A stretch of DNA of 51,665 bases from assembly GCA_017412765.1 (NCBI GenBank), contig JAFPWN010000038.1, positions 1 through 51,665 on the forward strand, written 5' to 3'. Position 1 is the first letter of the stretch. Each line of letters begins with the position of its first letter. The stretch comes from Oscillospiraceae bacterium. GTDB lineage: Bacteria > Bacillota > Clostridia > Oscillospirales > Oscillospiraceae. Both the position numbers and the translations under genes were made by a program. This document shows, piece by piece, positions 40,159 to 49,160 of this stretch. The notes below the pieces were generated by a model. The model was not told the origin of the DNA and did not search any database. It worked only from the letters and a program-made list of their open reading frames with translations.

Positions 40159-42213
40159 TTAATATAGTCCGCGCCAGTACACGGGCGGGTCGCTCTTTCC
40201 GATGTCGAGATACCGCTCGCAGACGGCGTTTACCTCGTCCGGCGACTCTGTCGTGAAGCTGAGACGCACGCCCCAGAGACCTGAGGCGATATATTCGTGC
40301 TCGCGGGTCGCGAGATATAGCTTTTTGCCGGAATATACGGTGCTGCGGCCGCCGTAGGATGGGAGAACGGGCATCGGATAGCCGTTTTCGTCGTCAATGC
40401 CGATGGTCAGCTCGTTTCCCTCGACACCCGTGACGTAGCGCGGGAAGGGAACGGCGGAGCAGACAACGGGAAGCCTGCCGTAGACTATAAGCTCCGCGGG
40501 CGAGAGCTTCTGCATGGCGCTGATCTCCTCGCTCGTAAGCTCTGGAGAGAGCGCGACCGAGGCAAAATGCAGGCTTGAAAGCGCAGTAAGACTCGCCTCG
40601 CTGTCGGCGCCTATCGTAAAGTCGCCGCGCACCGTAAAGCCGAGCTTTTTAAGCCCGAGCGCCTGCCCGAAGGACGCCGCAAGCGCCTCGGTGATCCCAA
40701 GCTCGCGGGCGTATCTGAGCATTTCCGCAATCTCCGCGCGCTCTGTGTCGAATATTACGGCGGGCAGGCTCACGCAGACCGAAACGCCCTCTTTTTCTAT
40801 AAACGGCGCAAGCGCCGAGGCTGAGCCCCTGAGCTTTTCGAGCGGGAAGTAGATAACGGGCGGAGCAAGCTCCAGAAGCCTCGGGGTAAGCTGCGCCTTT
40901 GACTGCACCGATACCGTCAGAACAGGCGGCTCAGTGATCCTCTCTGCGCGCTCCTTCGGCAAAACTGCCGCGCCGTGCCTTGCCGGTGCCTCCTCGCGCT
41001 TAACCATAAGCTCCGAGAGCAGCTTGTCGCGCGCGTCTGCTATAACGCTCTGGTGCAGGTATGTACCGCGCTGTATCGCGCACTTCACGCCCGAGCAGAG
41101 AAACGGCGTACCGCCGGTCTTGTACAGCTCTGTCTGAAGCGCGACCTGAGTAAAATCCTCGCTGAATGCCGGCACAGCGGAGCCGGCTTCGACATACGCG
41201 CTGTTTCCGAGGTCGTCCTCAGCCGTGAGCTTCAGCGGCCCGCCGAGCTCGACGGAGGCGGTGAAATATACGGGAACGCGCTGAAATTCGCGCCTGAGAT
41301 AGCTCTTTCGCACCTCGTTGAGAAGCTGCGGATCCTCGCTTGCCGAGGGCAGCTCCGTCGGCGCGGAGATGTTGAACTTTCCGGTGTAAAAGCCGTCGAA
41401 CAGCCCGATCGCGGGCTCTATATCGCCGAGAAGCTCAAATTCGCCCCCGGCAGGCTCGACGCCGCTGACGGCTCTGCGATATATTCCCGTAAGGATAGCG
41501 GCGTACTCCGGTCTTCTTCCGCGGCAATCGACGCTTATGCAGCCGACGCCGAGAGAAATTAGCTCGGAAACGTGCCGAAAAAGGTATATATCCGGCATAA
41601 CGAAGGGCTTTACCGCCCTTGCGCCTGCGGTAAAATCGCCGTAAACAGCCCTGCTGACAGTGCCGCGCCGCTCGCTTCCGGCGCCGGACACAGCGCCGAG
41701 GAGGTTAAGCCCCTCGAAGCCGGGCTTCATCGGGCAGTGCGCCATGATCTCGGTCTCGACCATCGCGGCGGAGAGCATGGATTTTATATCCTCGCGCCCG
41801 ACCTCTGAGGCGATCGAAATACGGTGCAGACCCATCGCGGAGGCGACGAGCATACAGCCGGAGGAGTGGACGTTCATAAGTCTGCCGCCGAAAATGCTCG
41901 CGTCGGGCAGAGAGCGGCGAAGGGCGAGTATCAGCCCCGGATCGGAGGCGACTACGCCGTCCGCGCCGTTTTTCCACGCATCGACTGCGGCGTTGACCGC
42001 GTCCGCGAGAGAATCGTCCGACGGGAAAAAATCGAGAAGAGCATATATTTTAACGCCTCTTACGCGGCAGAAGCGGGCGGCGCCCGCAAAATCGCCGCGG
42101 CTGACACCGCCGACCGGCGGAACGGCGAGGGTAACGTATATTTCGTCGGCGCCGGACTGAACTGCGGCGGAAACCGCCTCCGGAGTATCGACGTAAGATA
42201 TGAGCTTTGCCAT
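40159..42213 (-). CDS. U32-family peptidase-like protein (divergent)
   Basis: 684 aa. The N-terminal half (~1-290) is a TIM-barrel-like U32 domain: YVDTPEAVSAAVQSGADEIYV at the start, GADGVVASDPGLI, and SEVGREDIKSMLSAAMVETEIMAHCP. In typical U32 proteins this last region continues with a cysteine-rich GxC.[LM]S motif; here it is MKPGFEGLNLLG, so the family cysteines are mostly missing. The C-terminal half (~430-684) resembles a second, weaker barrel-like domain. Known U32 relatives act in collagen or RNA-hydroxylation pathways; no specific activity is proposed. The ATG at 42213 gives the family N-terminus; an in-frame TTG at 42219 has better spacing (6 nt) from AAGGAG and is an alternative start. 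First gene of the operon leading to mreC. Confidence 0.8.
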   Translation of the reverse strand: MAKLISYVDTPEAVSAAVQSGADEIYVTLAVPPVGGVSRGDFAGAARFCRVRGVKIYALLDFFPSDDSLADAVNAAVDAWKNGADGVVASDPGLILALRRSLPDASIFGGRLMNVHSSGCMLVASAMGLHRISIASEVGREDIKSMLSAAMVETEIMAHCPMKPGFEGLNLLGAVSGAGSERRGTVSRAVYGDFTAGARAVKPFVMPDIYLFRHVSELISLGVGCISVDCRGRRPEYAAILTGIYRRAVSGVEPAGGEFELLGDIEPAIGLFDGFYTGKFNISAPTELPSASEDPQLLNEVRKSYLRREFQRVPVYFTASVELGGPLKLTAEDDLGNSAYVEAGSAVPAFSEDFTQVALQTELYKTGGTPFLCSGVKCAIQRGTYLHQSVIADARDKLLSELMVKREEAPARHGAAVLPKERAERITEPPVLTVSVQSKAQLTPRLLELAPPVIYFPLEKLRGSASALAPFIEKEGVSVCVSLPAVIFDTERAEIAEMLRYARELGITEALAASFGQALGLKKLGFTVRGDFTIGADSEASLTALSSLHFASVALSPELTSEEISAMQKLSPAELIVYGRLPVVCSAVPFPRYVTGVEGNELTIGIDDENGYPMPVLPSYGGRSTVYSGKKLYLATREHEYIASGLWGVRLSFTTESPDEVNAVCERYLDIGKSDPPVYWRGLY

Positions 42214-42257
42214 CGGCAAACGTATCTCCTTGCATAACAATTCCAGTATAATAAACT

Positions 42258-42286
42258 ATTATACCATCTTCACAATTATTTTTAAA
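42258..42286 (-). promoter_or_regulatory. Predicted promoter of the U32-maf-mreCD-PBP2 operon
   Basis: On the minus strand: -35 TTTAAA (42281-42286), 17-nt spacer, -10 TATAAT (42258-42263). Its -35 is only 7 nt from the -35 of the divergent birA promoter, so the two polymerases would compete or share regulators. Confidence 0.6.
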
Positions 42287-42293
42287 GTATAAT

Positions 42294-42322
42294 TTGCTAA
42301 AGCGCGGGATTTTTGATATAAT
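42294..42322 (+). promoter_or_regulatory. Predicted sigma-A promoter of birA
   Basis: -35 TTGCTA (42294-42299), 17-nt spacer, -10 TATAAT (42317-42322). The leader is about 18 nt and consists essentially of the ribosome-binding site. Confidence 0.75.
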
Positions 42323-42346
42323 GCCGGAGTAAAAGGAGTGATATAC

Positions 42347-43099
42347 GTGCCGAACGCCGAACTCGCCGCGTCGATAATGGAGAGCGAGGGATACCCCTGC
42401 TCTGTCGCGGCTTATGAAACTATTGATTCTACAAACCTCGAGCTGAAGCGGCGGATCGCAGCGGGCTGCGCTCTTCCGCAGCTTGTGATCGCCGACGGTC
42501 AGACCGCCGGCCGCGGCAGACTCGGCAGAAGCTTTGAGTCGCCCGGCGGGAGCGGAGTCTACTTTTCGCTCGCGTTCCGCGCGGAAGGCGACCTTGAGAA
42601 CACCACCCTCGTCACTACTGCCGCCGCCGTCGCCGTGCGCGAGGCGATCGAGCGCGAAACGGGGCTCGGCTGCGGCATAAAGTGGGTAAACGATCTGTAT
42701 CTCGGCGGAAAAAAGGTCTGCGGCATACTTGCGGAAGCCGTCGGCGGCTGCGTTATCGTCGGTATCGGTATCAATATTACCACGGAATTTACGGGAGAAC
42801 TGTCGGAAAAGGCGGCTTCCCTCGGAAAAGAGTGCAGCCACGAGGCGCTCGCAGCCCTCTCGGGCGCCGGAATACTGCGCTTTCTCGCCGGAAAAATGCC
42901 GGATATGATAGAAAAATACAGGAAAAACAGCATCGTTCTCGGAAAAAAGATTACGTATTTCTCCGCCTCCGAGCCTCCGAAAAGAGCGCGCGCGAGGGAC
43001 GTGGACTCTCGCGGCGGACTTATAGTTGAATTTGAAAACGGTGGGGAAGAAACGCTGAGAACGGGAGAAATATCCATAAGAATGGAGGATTACGAATGA
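42347..43099 (+). CDS. birA: Biotin-[acetyl-CoA-carboxylase] ligase, class I (no DNA-binding domain)
   Basis: 250 aa. The catalytic loop is GRGRLGRSFESPGG and the Lys motif KWVNDLYLGGKKVCGILAE, as in biotin protein ligases, followed by a C-terminal SH3-like cap. It attaches biotin to carrier-protein lysines through biotinyl-AMP. There is no N-terminal helix-turn-helix, so it should not act as a repressor, unlike E. coli BirA. The GTG at 42347 is the start because AAAAGGAG lies 8 nt upstream; an earlier in-frame GTG at 42338 overlaps that ribosome-binding site. The end overlaps the next gene by 4 nt. Confidence 0.9.
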   Translation: MPNAELAASIMESEGYPCSVAAYETIDSTNLELKRRIAAGCALPQLVIADGQTAGRGRLGRSFESPGGSGVYFSLAFRAEGDLENTTLVTTAAAVAVREAIERETGLGCGIKWVNDLYLGGKKVCGILAEAVGGCVIVGIGINITTEFTGELSEKAASLGKECSHEALAALSGAGILRFLAGKMPDMIEKYRKNSIVLGKKITYFSASEPPKRARARDVDSRGGLIVEFENGGEETLRTGEISIRMEDYE

Positions 43100-44115
43100 G
43101 ATATCCCAAGTTTTTAACTGAAAGTGGGAAAATAAGACTTGTCGCGCCGTCCTACGGCTGCACCTTTGAGCCCTATATCACGCGCCTGGACAGCGCGGAA
43201 AAGAAGTTCCGGGATATGGGCTATGAGATAGTCGAGGCGCCGCACGTCCGGCTTTGCGAGGACTTCGGGCGCTCCGGCCCGGAGGAGGCGCTCGGAAAGG
43301 AGCTTACGGAGGCGTTTCTTGACGAAGACTGCGCGGCAGTGCTGAGCGTAGGCGGCGGCGAGACGATGTGCGAAACGGTGCCTCACATCGACTTCGAGGC
43401 GATCGGAAAAGCCGCGCCGAAGTGGTACATGGGCTTTTCCGACAACACAAACTACACGTTTCTGTCGGCAACGCTTGCCGACACCGCGGCGATCTACGGC
43501 CCCTGCTTCGGCTCCTTCGGCTTTACGCCGCCGGACGAGGGCACGGCCGACGCTCTGGAGCTTATCCGCGGCAGAAAGCTCGCTTTCTCGGGCTATCCGA
43601 TGTGGGAAAAGTGCGGACTTGAGACCGAGGACCCTCTCGCTCCGCTCAACCTCACGGTGAAGACGGAGTACGCCGCGCTGAATTACTCGGGCGGCAGAAT
43701 ACGCGGCAGACTCTTAGGCGGCTGCGGGGATATACTTTTCACACTGCTCGGCACGCGCTTTGACAGGGTGCGCGAGTTTAACGATCGATACAAGGATGAC
43801 GGAACTTTGTGGTTTATCGAGTTCTGCGACCACCACCCGATGGACGTGCGCCGCGCGCTGTGGGCGATGCGCGAGGCCGGGTGGTTCGACACCGCAACGG
43901 GCTTTATTATAGGCAGACCGGTGCACATTGACGAGGTTCAGCAAGGGCTCGATATGCACACTGCCGTCGAGGGCGCGATAGGCAGGCTCGGCGTACCGAT
44001 AATTCTCGACGCAGACCTCGGCCATCTGCCGCCGGCGATGCCGGTCATCACCGGCGCCGTCGGTGAAGCGGAGCTGTCGGGCGGCGTATTCACGCTGAGC
44101 CATACACTGATATAA
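43096..44115 (+). CDS. S66-family LD-carboxypeptidase-like protein
   Basis: 339 aa, cytosolic. S66 enzymes (LdcA, MccF) use a Ser-Glu-His triad: the nucleophile elbow is YMGFSDNT (S115), the Glu is in LWFIEFCDHH and the His in DADLGHLPPAMP. All three are intact. The usual roles are trimming the terminal D-Ala of muropeptide tetrapeptides during wall recycling, or microcin C7-type immunity; wall recycling fits the wall-synthesis neighbourhood. The ATGA overlap with birA shows coupling. Confidence 0.9.
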   Translation: MRYPKFLTESGKIRLVAPSYGCTFEPYITRLDSAEKKFRDMGYEIVEAPHVRLCEDFGRSGPEEALGKELTEAFLDEDCAAVLSVGGGETMCETVPHIDFEAIGKAAPKWYMGFSDNTNYTFLSATLADTAAIYGPCFGSFGFTPPDEGTADALELIRGRKLAFSGYPMWEKCGLETEDPLAPLNLTVKTEYAALNYSGGRIRGRLLGGCGDILFTLLGTRFDRVREFNDRYKDDGTLWFIEFCDHHPMDVRRALWAMREAGWFDTATGFIIGRPVHIDEVQQGLDMHTAVEGAIGRLGVPIILDADLGHLPPAMPVITGAVGEAELSGGVFTLSHTLI

Positions 44116-44120
44116 ATAAT

Positions 44121-44149
44121 TTGCATTATAGCGTTCGCTATGCTATAAT
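44121..44149 (+). promoter_or_regulatory. Predicted sigma-A promoter of the recJ operon with palindromic spacer
   Basis: -35 TTGCAT (44121-44126), 17-nt spacer, -10 TATAAT (44144-44149). The spacer contains ATAGCG-TT-CGCTAT (44128-44141), a perfect inverted repeat that could be an operator. Confidence 0.75.
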
Positions 44150-44181
44150 AAATTGTTAAGCATAAAAAGTGAGGTGAGAGC

Positions 44182-45885
44182 ATGACAAAACCAAAATGGT
44201 CGGTGGCGGGGTATGACCGCGAAGAGGCGGTGCGCCTGACTCGAAGCGGCATAAATCCGCTCATAAGCGTGCTTCTCTCCTCGCGCGGCGCGACGACGAA
44301 GGAGAAGATCGAGGCTCTCACAAGCTCAGAGCTGTCCGCCATCTCCGATCCGTTTCTGATGGCGGATATGGACAAGGCGGCGGAGAGAGTGCGCCGCGCC
44401 ATAGAAAATCACGAGCACGTCGCCGTCTACGGCGATTACGACGTTGACGGCATAACCTCGTCCTGCATCGTCGCGGATTATCTCCGCTCGCGCGGGGTCG
44501 TCTGCGATATATACATACCTGAGCGCCTCGAGGAGGGCTACGGCGTCAAGGATACGGCGCTGGAGACGATCGCGGAAAAGGGCGTCAGTCTCGTGATCAC
44601 CGTTGACTGCGGCATAACAGCCGCTGAGAACAAGCGCTTTGCCGCCTCGAAGGGCATGGATATGGTCATCACCGACCACCACGAGGTCTCGGGCGAGCGC
44701 CCGACAAGCCCGGTCGTTGATCCGAAGAGACCGGACTGCCCGTCGCCGGCGAAGATGCTGGCGGGAGTCGGCGTCGCCTTCAAGCTCATCTGCGCCGTGG
44801 ACGGCGTGGAGAACACCGAGAGCCTTCTGAACCGCTACGCCGACCTCGTCGCCGTCGGAACTATCGCCGACGTTATGCCGATGATCGGCGAGAACAGAGT
44901 ATTTGTAAAGCGCGGGCTTCAACTCGTGCGCGATGGGGCGCGTCCGGGTCTCAGCGAGCTTATCAACGCCGCCGGCGCGAACCGCAGAAAGATGACGGTC
45001 ACCGGCATCGGCTACACCCTCGCGCCGAGGATCAACGCCGCCGGCAGACTTGGCGGCACTGACGTCGCCGTAGACCTGCTGCTGTCAGAAAATTCAAAGG
45101 AGGCGGAGGAGCTTGCAAAGCAGCTCTGCTTCCTCAACACCGAGCGCCGCAGGATCGAGGCGGAGATGGTCGACGAGGCTTCGGAAATGCTCGAAAAGCA
45201 GCCGCCGATGGACAGACCGATAGTCCTCATGAGCGAGGGCTGGCACCAGGGCGTCGCCGGAATCGTAGCGAGCCGCATCGCGGAAAAATACAATCTGCCC
45301 GCGATCATGGTCTGCGTAAAGGACGGGATCGGGCGCGGCAGCTGCCGCAGCGCCGGAGGCTACAATATTTTCGAGGCTCTCGGCGCGAATAAGGATATAC
45401 TTCTCTCGTTCGGAGGCCACGAGCTTGCCGCGGGGATCACGATCAGCGCGGATAAGGTCGATGAGCTGAGAGCAAGACTCGGAGAAGCCTACGTCGCCGC
45501 CTCGGACGAGATCCCGGAGCCGACGCTTGCTATCGACTTCGAGGTGATAAAGCCGGAGCTCCTGAGCGTCTCCAACGTCACGGCGCTCGATGAGCTCGAG
45601 CCGTTCGGCACGGGCAATCCCTCGCCGGTGCTGTGCATGACGAATATGACCGTCGAGGCGGTAGTTCCGCTCAGCGGCGGCAAGCATACGAAGCTCAGGC
45701 TTGAAAAGTCCGGCTCCGTATTTGACGGGCTGTTTTTCGGCAAAACGCCGCAGGAGCTGGAGGTAAAGCCCGGCGACAGAGTTGACGTCGCTTTCAATCC
45801 GCAGATAAACGAGTTCCGCGGCAAGAGAACGGTGCAGCTCAATCTTATCGACGCAGTTAAAAACCGGGGTGAAGAAAATGGCTGA
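44182..45885 (+). CDS. recJ: Single-stranded-DNA exonuclease RecJ
   Basis: 567 aa. DHH phosphoesterase motifs are YGDYDVDG (83-90), ITVDCG and TDHHE. The DHHA1 part follows with GWHQGVAGIVASRIAEKYNLP and the glycine-rich SFGGHELAAG, then an OB-fold (~455-565). RecJ degrades 5' single-stranded DNA in recombination and repair and needs Mn or Mg. The ATG is preceded by GAGGTGAGAG. The C-terminus overlaps the rel start by 8 nt. First gene of a six-gene operon. Confidence 0.95.
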   Translation: MTKPKWSVAGYDREEAVRLTRSGINPLISVLLSSRGATTKEKIEALTSSELSAISDPFLMADMDKAAERVRRAIENHEHVAVYGDYDVDGITSSCIVADYLRSRGVVCDIYIPERLEEGYGVKDTALETIAEKGVSLVITVDCGITAAENKRFAASKGMDMVITDHHEVSGERPTSPVVDPKRPDCPSPAKMLAGVGVAFKLICAVDGVENTESLLNRYADLVAVGTIADVMPMIGENRVFVKRGLQLVRDGARPGLSELINAAGANRRKMTVTGIGYTLAPRINAAGRLGGTDVAVDLLLSENSKEAEELAKQLCFLNTERRRIEAEMVDEASEMLEKQPPMDRPIVLMSEGWHQGVAGIVASRIAEKYNLPAIMVCVKDGIGRGSCRSAGGYNIFEALGANKDILLSFGGHELAAGITISADKVDELRARLGEAYVAASDEIPEPTLAIDFEVIKPELLSVSNVTALDELEPFGTGNPSPVLCMTNMTVEAVVPLSGGKHTKLRLEKSGSVFDGLFFGKTPQELEVKPGDRVDVAFNPQINEFRGKRTVQLNLIDAVKNRGEENG

Positions 45886-48112
45886 AGAACTGAAAAAGGT
45901 CATCTCTCCCAAGGGCGGCGAGCAGCCGCGCATGGGCAAGGAGGGCGCCGACGACTGTTATGAGGAGCTCCTCCAGGCCATTAAAAGACACAATCAGATA
46001 AAAAATATCGACAGGATACGCGCGGCGTACGACTTTGCCTACGCCGCTCACGACGGGCAGAAGCGCAAGGACGGCACGCTGTACATCACCCATCCGCTGA
46101 AGGTCGCCGCGATCGTCGCGGATATGGGACTTGACGAGGACTCGGTCGTTGCCGCGATCCTGCACGACGTTATCGAGGACACCTCGGTAACACACGAGGA
46201 TATCTCAAAAAAATTCTCCTCCGAGGTCGCGGATATCGTCGAGGGCGTAACAAAGCTCACGCGAGTGACCTATACGACGAAGGAAGAGGAGCAGATGGAG
46301 AACCTTCGCAAGATGTTTCTTGCGATGGCGAAGGACATCCGCGTTATCCTCATTAAAATTGCCGACCGCCTGCACAATATGCGCACTATGAACTATCAGT
46401 CCGCAGTAAAGCAGCGCGAAAAGAGCCTTGAAACGATGGAGATCTACGCGCCCATCGCTCACCGCCTCGGTATGCAGAAGATAAAGCTCGAATTGGAGGA
46501 TCTGGCGCTCATTTACCTCGACCCCATCGGCTACGCGGAGATCGAAAAGTCCCTCTCTGAGCGCGGAGGCAAATACAGCGGCTTCATGGAGCGCACCGAG
46601 AGCATAATAAAAAACCGCCTTTCCGAAGTCGGCATAAAATGCACAGTCCAGAAGCGCATCAAGGATATCTACTCCATCTACCGCAAGATGTACGGTCAGA
46701 ACAAGGAGCTCAGCGAGGTCATGGACGTCTACGCCTTCCGCGTGATAGTAGACGATATAGCCGAGTGCTATAACGTCCTCGGCTGTATCCACGAGCTGTT
46801 CAAGCCGATCCCGGGCCGCTTCAAGGACTATATCGGCACGCCGAAGCCCAATATGTACCAGTCCCTGCACACGACCGTCATCGGCACCGAGGGCATACCC
46901 TTCGAGGTGCAGATACGCACGTGGGAGATGCACGAAACTGCGGAATACGGAATCGCCGCGCACTGGAAGTACAAGGAGGGCATTTCCGGAAAATCGGACG
47001 AGGAGAAGTTCGCATGGATCAGAAACCTCCTCGAGAGCCAGCAGGATTCCGACGCGCAGGACTTCTTTTCCTCGCTTAAAACGGATATGTTCTCCGACGA
47101 GGTCTACGTTTTCACGCCGAACGGCGACGTTAAAAATCTGCCTGCCGGATCGACGCCGATAGACTTTGCGTATTCAATACACTCCGCAGTCGGCAACCGT
47201 ATGTCGATAGCGAAGGTCAACGGGCGCATCGTTCCGTTCACCCACGAATTGCAGTCGGGCGACATCGTCGAGGTCATAACCTCGCAGAGCGCCAAGGGCC
47301 CGAGCCGCGACTGGCTCAATATCGTAAAATCCTCCGAGGCGCGCAACAAGATCCGCCAGTGGTTCAAAAAGGAGCGAAGAGACGAGAATATCCAGACCGG
47401 CAAGGCGGCTTTTGAGCAGGAGATGCGCAGAATGGGCATTCCGCTCTCCGTTCTCTCCGACGATAACGTCATCGGCGTTATCCTCAAGCGCTTTTCCTAT
47501 GCCTCGGTAGACGATATGTACGCCGCCGTCGGCTACGGCGGACTCAGCGCGCAGAAAACCGTCAACCGCATCTCCGACGAGCTGAAAATGCTCGAGAAGC
47601 AGAATGCCGAGGCGGCCGCGGAATTTGAGTGGATACCCTCCGAGGGCTCGCATCCGGTTCACGGCATCATCGTCGAGGGCGTCGATAACCTGCTCGTGAA
47701 GTTCTCGCACTGCTGTATGCCCGTTCCGGGCGACGCGATAGCCGGCTTCATCACCCGGGGCTACGGCGTTTCGATCCACCGCACAGACTGCAAGAACTAT
47801 CAGCAGTCCGCCGCGCGCGCCGATACCGGCGACCGCTGGATAAGAGTCGCATGGGCAAAGGAGATAGGCGAGAAGTACCAGACCGGCGTGGCGATCACCG
47901 CAAACGACCGCGACGGACTTATCATGGACATCGCCCAGGTGCTGAACTCCATGAAGATAAAGATGAACTCGCTCACCGCGCGCGATATGGGCGGCGGCGT
48001 GGCGACGGTTTACATAACTCTTGAAGTTTCCAACAAGGACGAGCTTGCGACCGCCATGGCGAAGATCATGAGCGTCAAGAGCGTCAAGGAAGTCGTAAGG
48101 CAGGGCAACTGA
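45878..48112 (+). CDS. rel: Bifunctional (p)ppGpp synthetase/hydrolase (Rel)
   Basis: 744 aa, full-length RSH protein. The hydrolase HD domain (~50-200) has THP (H72) and HDVIED (96-101) intact. The synthetase domain (~235-355) carries the RFKD motif of bifunctional enzymes in PGRFKDYI and [14 protein letters not shown] (~400-462), helical/zinc-finger-type ([10 protein letters not shown]) and C-terminal ACT (~670-744) domains follow. It governs the stringent response on the ribosome. The ATG at 45878 is preferred with GGGGTG ahead; a GTG at 45869 would add three residues. Overlap with recJ and near-abutment with dtd show co-expression. Confidence 0.96.
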   Translation: MAEELKKVISPKGGEQPRMGKEGADDCYEELLQAIKRHNQIKNIDRIRAAYDFAYAAHDGQKRKDGTLYITHPLKVAAIVADMGLDEDSVVAAILHDVIEDTSVTHEDISKKFSSEVADIVEGVTKLTRVTYTTKEEEQMENLRKMFLAMAKDIRVILIKIADRLHNMRTMNYQSAVKQREKSLETMEIYAPIAHRLGMQKIKLELEDLALIYLDPIGYAEIEKSLSERGGKYSGFMERTESIIKNRLSEVGIKCTVQKRIKDIYSIYRKMYGQNKELSEVMDVYAFRVIVDDIAECYNVLGCIHELFKPIPGRFKDYIGTPKPNMYQSLHTTVIGTEGIPFEVQIRTWEMHETAEYGIAAHWKYKEGISGKSDEEKFAWIRNLLESQQDSDAQDFFSSLKTDMFSDEVYVFTPNGDVKNLPAGSTPIDFAYSIHSAVGNRMSIAKVNGRIVPFTHELQSGDIVEVITSQSAKGPSRDWLNIVKSSEARNKIRQWFKKERRDENIQTGKAAFEQEMRRMGIPLSVLSDDNVIGVILKRFSYASVDDMYAAVGYGGLSAQKTVNRISDELKMLEKQNAEAAAEFEWIPSEGSHPVHGIIVEGVDNLLVKFSHCCMPVPGDAIAGFITRGYGVSIHRTDCKNYQQSAARADTGDRWIRVAWAKEIGEKYQTGVAITANDRDGLIMDIAQVLNSMKIKMNSLTARDMGGGVATVYITLEVSNKDELATAMAKIMSVKSVKEVVRQGN

Positions 48113-48114
48113 TT

Positions 48115-48552
48115 ATGAGGGCAGTAGTAACGAGAGTTTCCTCCGCCTCGGTCACAATAGAGGGCAGGGTAAACGGCAAAATCGAAAAGGGCTATCTCGT
48201 GCTTCTCGGCGTTGGGCTGAACGATACCGGGGAAACGTCGAAAAGGCTCGCGCAGAAGATAGCGAACCTCAGAGTTTTTGAGGATGAGAACGGCAAGATG
48301 AACCTCTCGCTCGCGCAGGTGGGCGGCAGCGTGCTTTGCGTTAGCCAGTTCACGCTCTACGCCGACACGTCGAGCCGCAGACCGGGCTTTACGAACGCCG
48401 CGCGGCCCGATAAGGCCATTCCGCTTTACGAGCTTTTTATGGCGGAGCTTCGCGCCCTCGGCTTTGAGGTACAGCACGGCGAATTCGGCGCCGATATGCT
48501 GGTCGAGAGCGTAAACGACGGCCCTGTGACCATACTTTTTGACCTGGAGTGA
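48115..48552 (+). CDS. dtd: D-aminoacyl-tRNA deacylase
   Basis: 145 aa. Signature SQFTLYAD (the catalytic-pocket SQFTLY) and NDGPVTI (Gly-cisPro chirality selector) are both present. Dtd removes D-amino acids, and glycine, from mischarged tRNA. It starts two bases after the rel stop and its end abuts the hydrolase gene. The order rel-dtd is usual in Clostridia. Confidence 0.96.
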   Translation: MRAVVTRVSSASVTIEGRVNGKIEKGYLVLLGVGLNDTGETSKRLAQKIANLRVFEDENGKMNLSLAQVGGSVLCVSQFTLYADTSSRRPGFTNAARPDKAIPLYELFMAELRALGFEVQHGEFGADMLVESVNDGPVTILFDLE

Positions 48553-48557
48553 TCATT

Positions 48558-49160
48558 ATGCTCATAAAAACGCTGACAGTCGGGCAGATGGAGGAAAACT
48601 GCTACGTCGTTACGGACGAGGACAGCCTTCTCTGCGCTGTTATCGACCCGGGCGACGAGTCGAACACCATTCTTGATTATATCGAAGAAAACCACCTCAC
48701 GCCGGTGGCGATACTGCTTACTCACGGCCACTTTGACCACACCGGAGCTGTGGAGACGATACGCGAGGAGACCGGCGCGCCGGTTTACATAAACCGTGAA
48801 GATACCTCCGAGCAGTATGAGGATTACCGCTGGAAGCCGATAGATGGCGCGCGGTATATAACGGACGGGCAGATCATCGAGGTCGGAAAGCTCAGATTCC
48901 GCGTTCTCGAAACCTCCGGTCACTCAAAGGGCAGCGTCACATTCCGCTGTGAGGACGCGCTTTTTACGGGGGACACGCTCTTTCGCGGCAGCGCCGGCAG
49001 AACAGACCTGCCCGGCGGCGATTATGACCGCCTTATGGCGTCCCTGCGCCGCCTTGCCGATATTCCCGGCGACCTTGAGGTTTATCCCGGGCACGAGGCG
49101 CCCTCGACGCTCAATATCGAGCGCGCGACAAATTACTATATGAGATTGAGCAAAGAATGA
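48558..49160 (+). CDS. Metallo-beta-lactamase-fold hydrolase (glyoxalase II-like)
   Basis: 200 aa. The metal motif THGHFDH (55-61) and the later TSGHSKGS, FTGDTLF and YPGHEAPS supply the remaining ligands, as in YcbL/glyoxalase II-like hydrolases. Two Zn or Fe ions are expected. The ATG at 48558 is 8 nt behind GGAG; a GTG at 48549 overlaps the dtd stop and is less likely. The stop overlaps hemZ by 4 nt. The substrate is unknown, probably a thioester such as a glutathione-like or lactoyl conjugate. Confidence 0.92.
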   Translation: MLIKTLTVGQMEENCYVVTDEDSLLCAVIDPGDESNTILDYIEENHLTPVAILLTHGHFDHTGAVETIREETGAPVYINREDTSEQYEDYRWKPIDGARYITDGQIIEVGKLRFRVLETSGHSKGSVTFRCEDALFTGDTLFRGSAGRTDLPGGDYDRLMASLRRLADIPGDLEVYPGHEAPSTLNIERATNYYMRLSKE

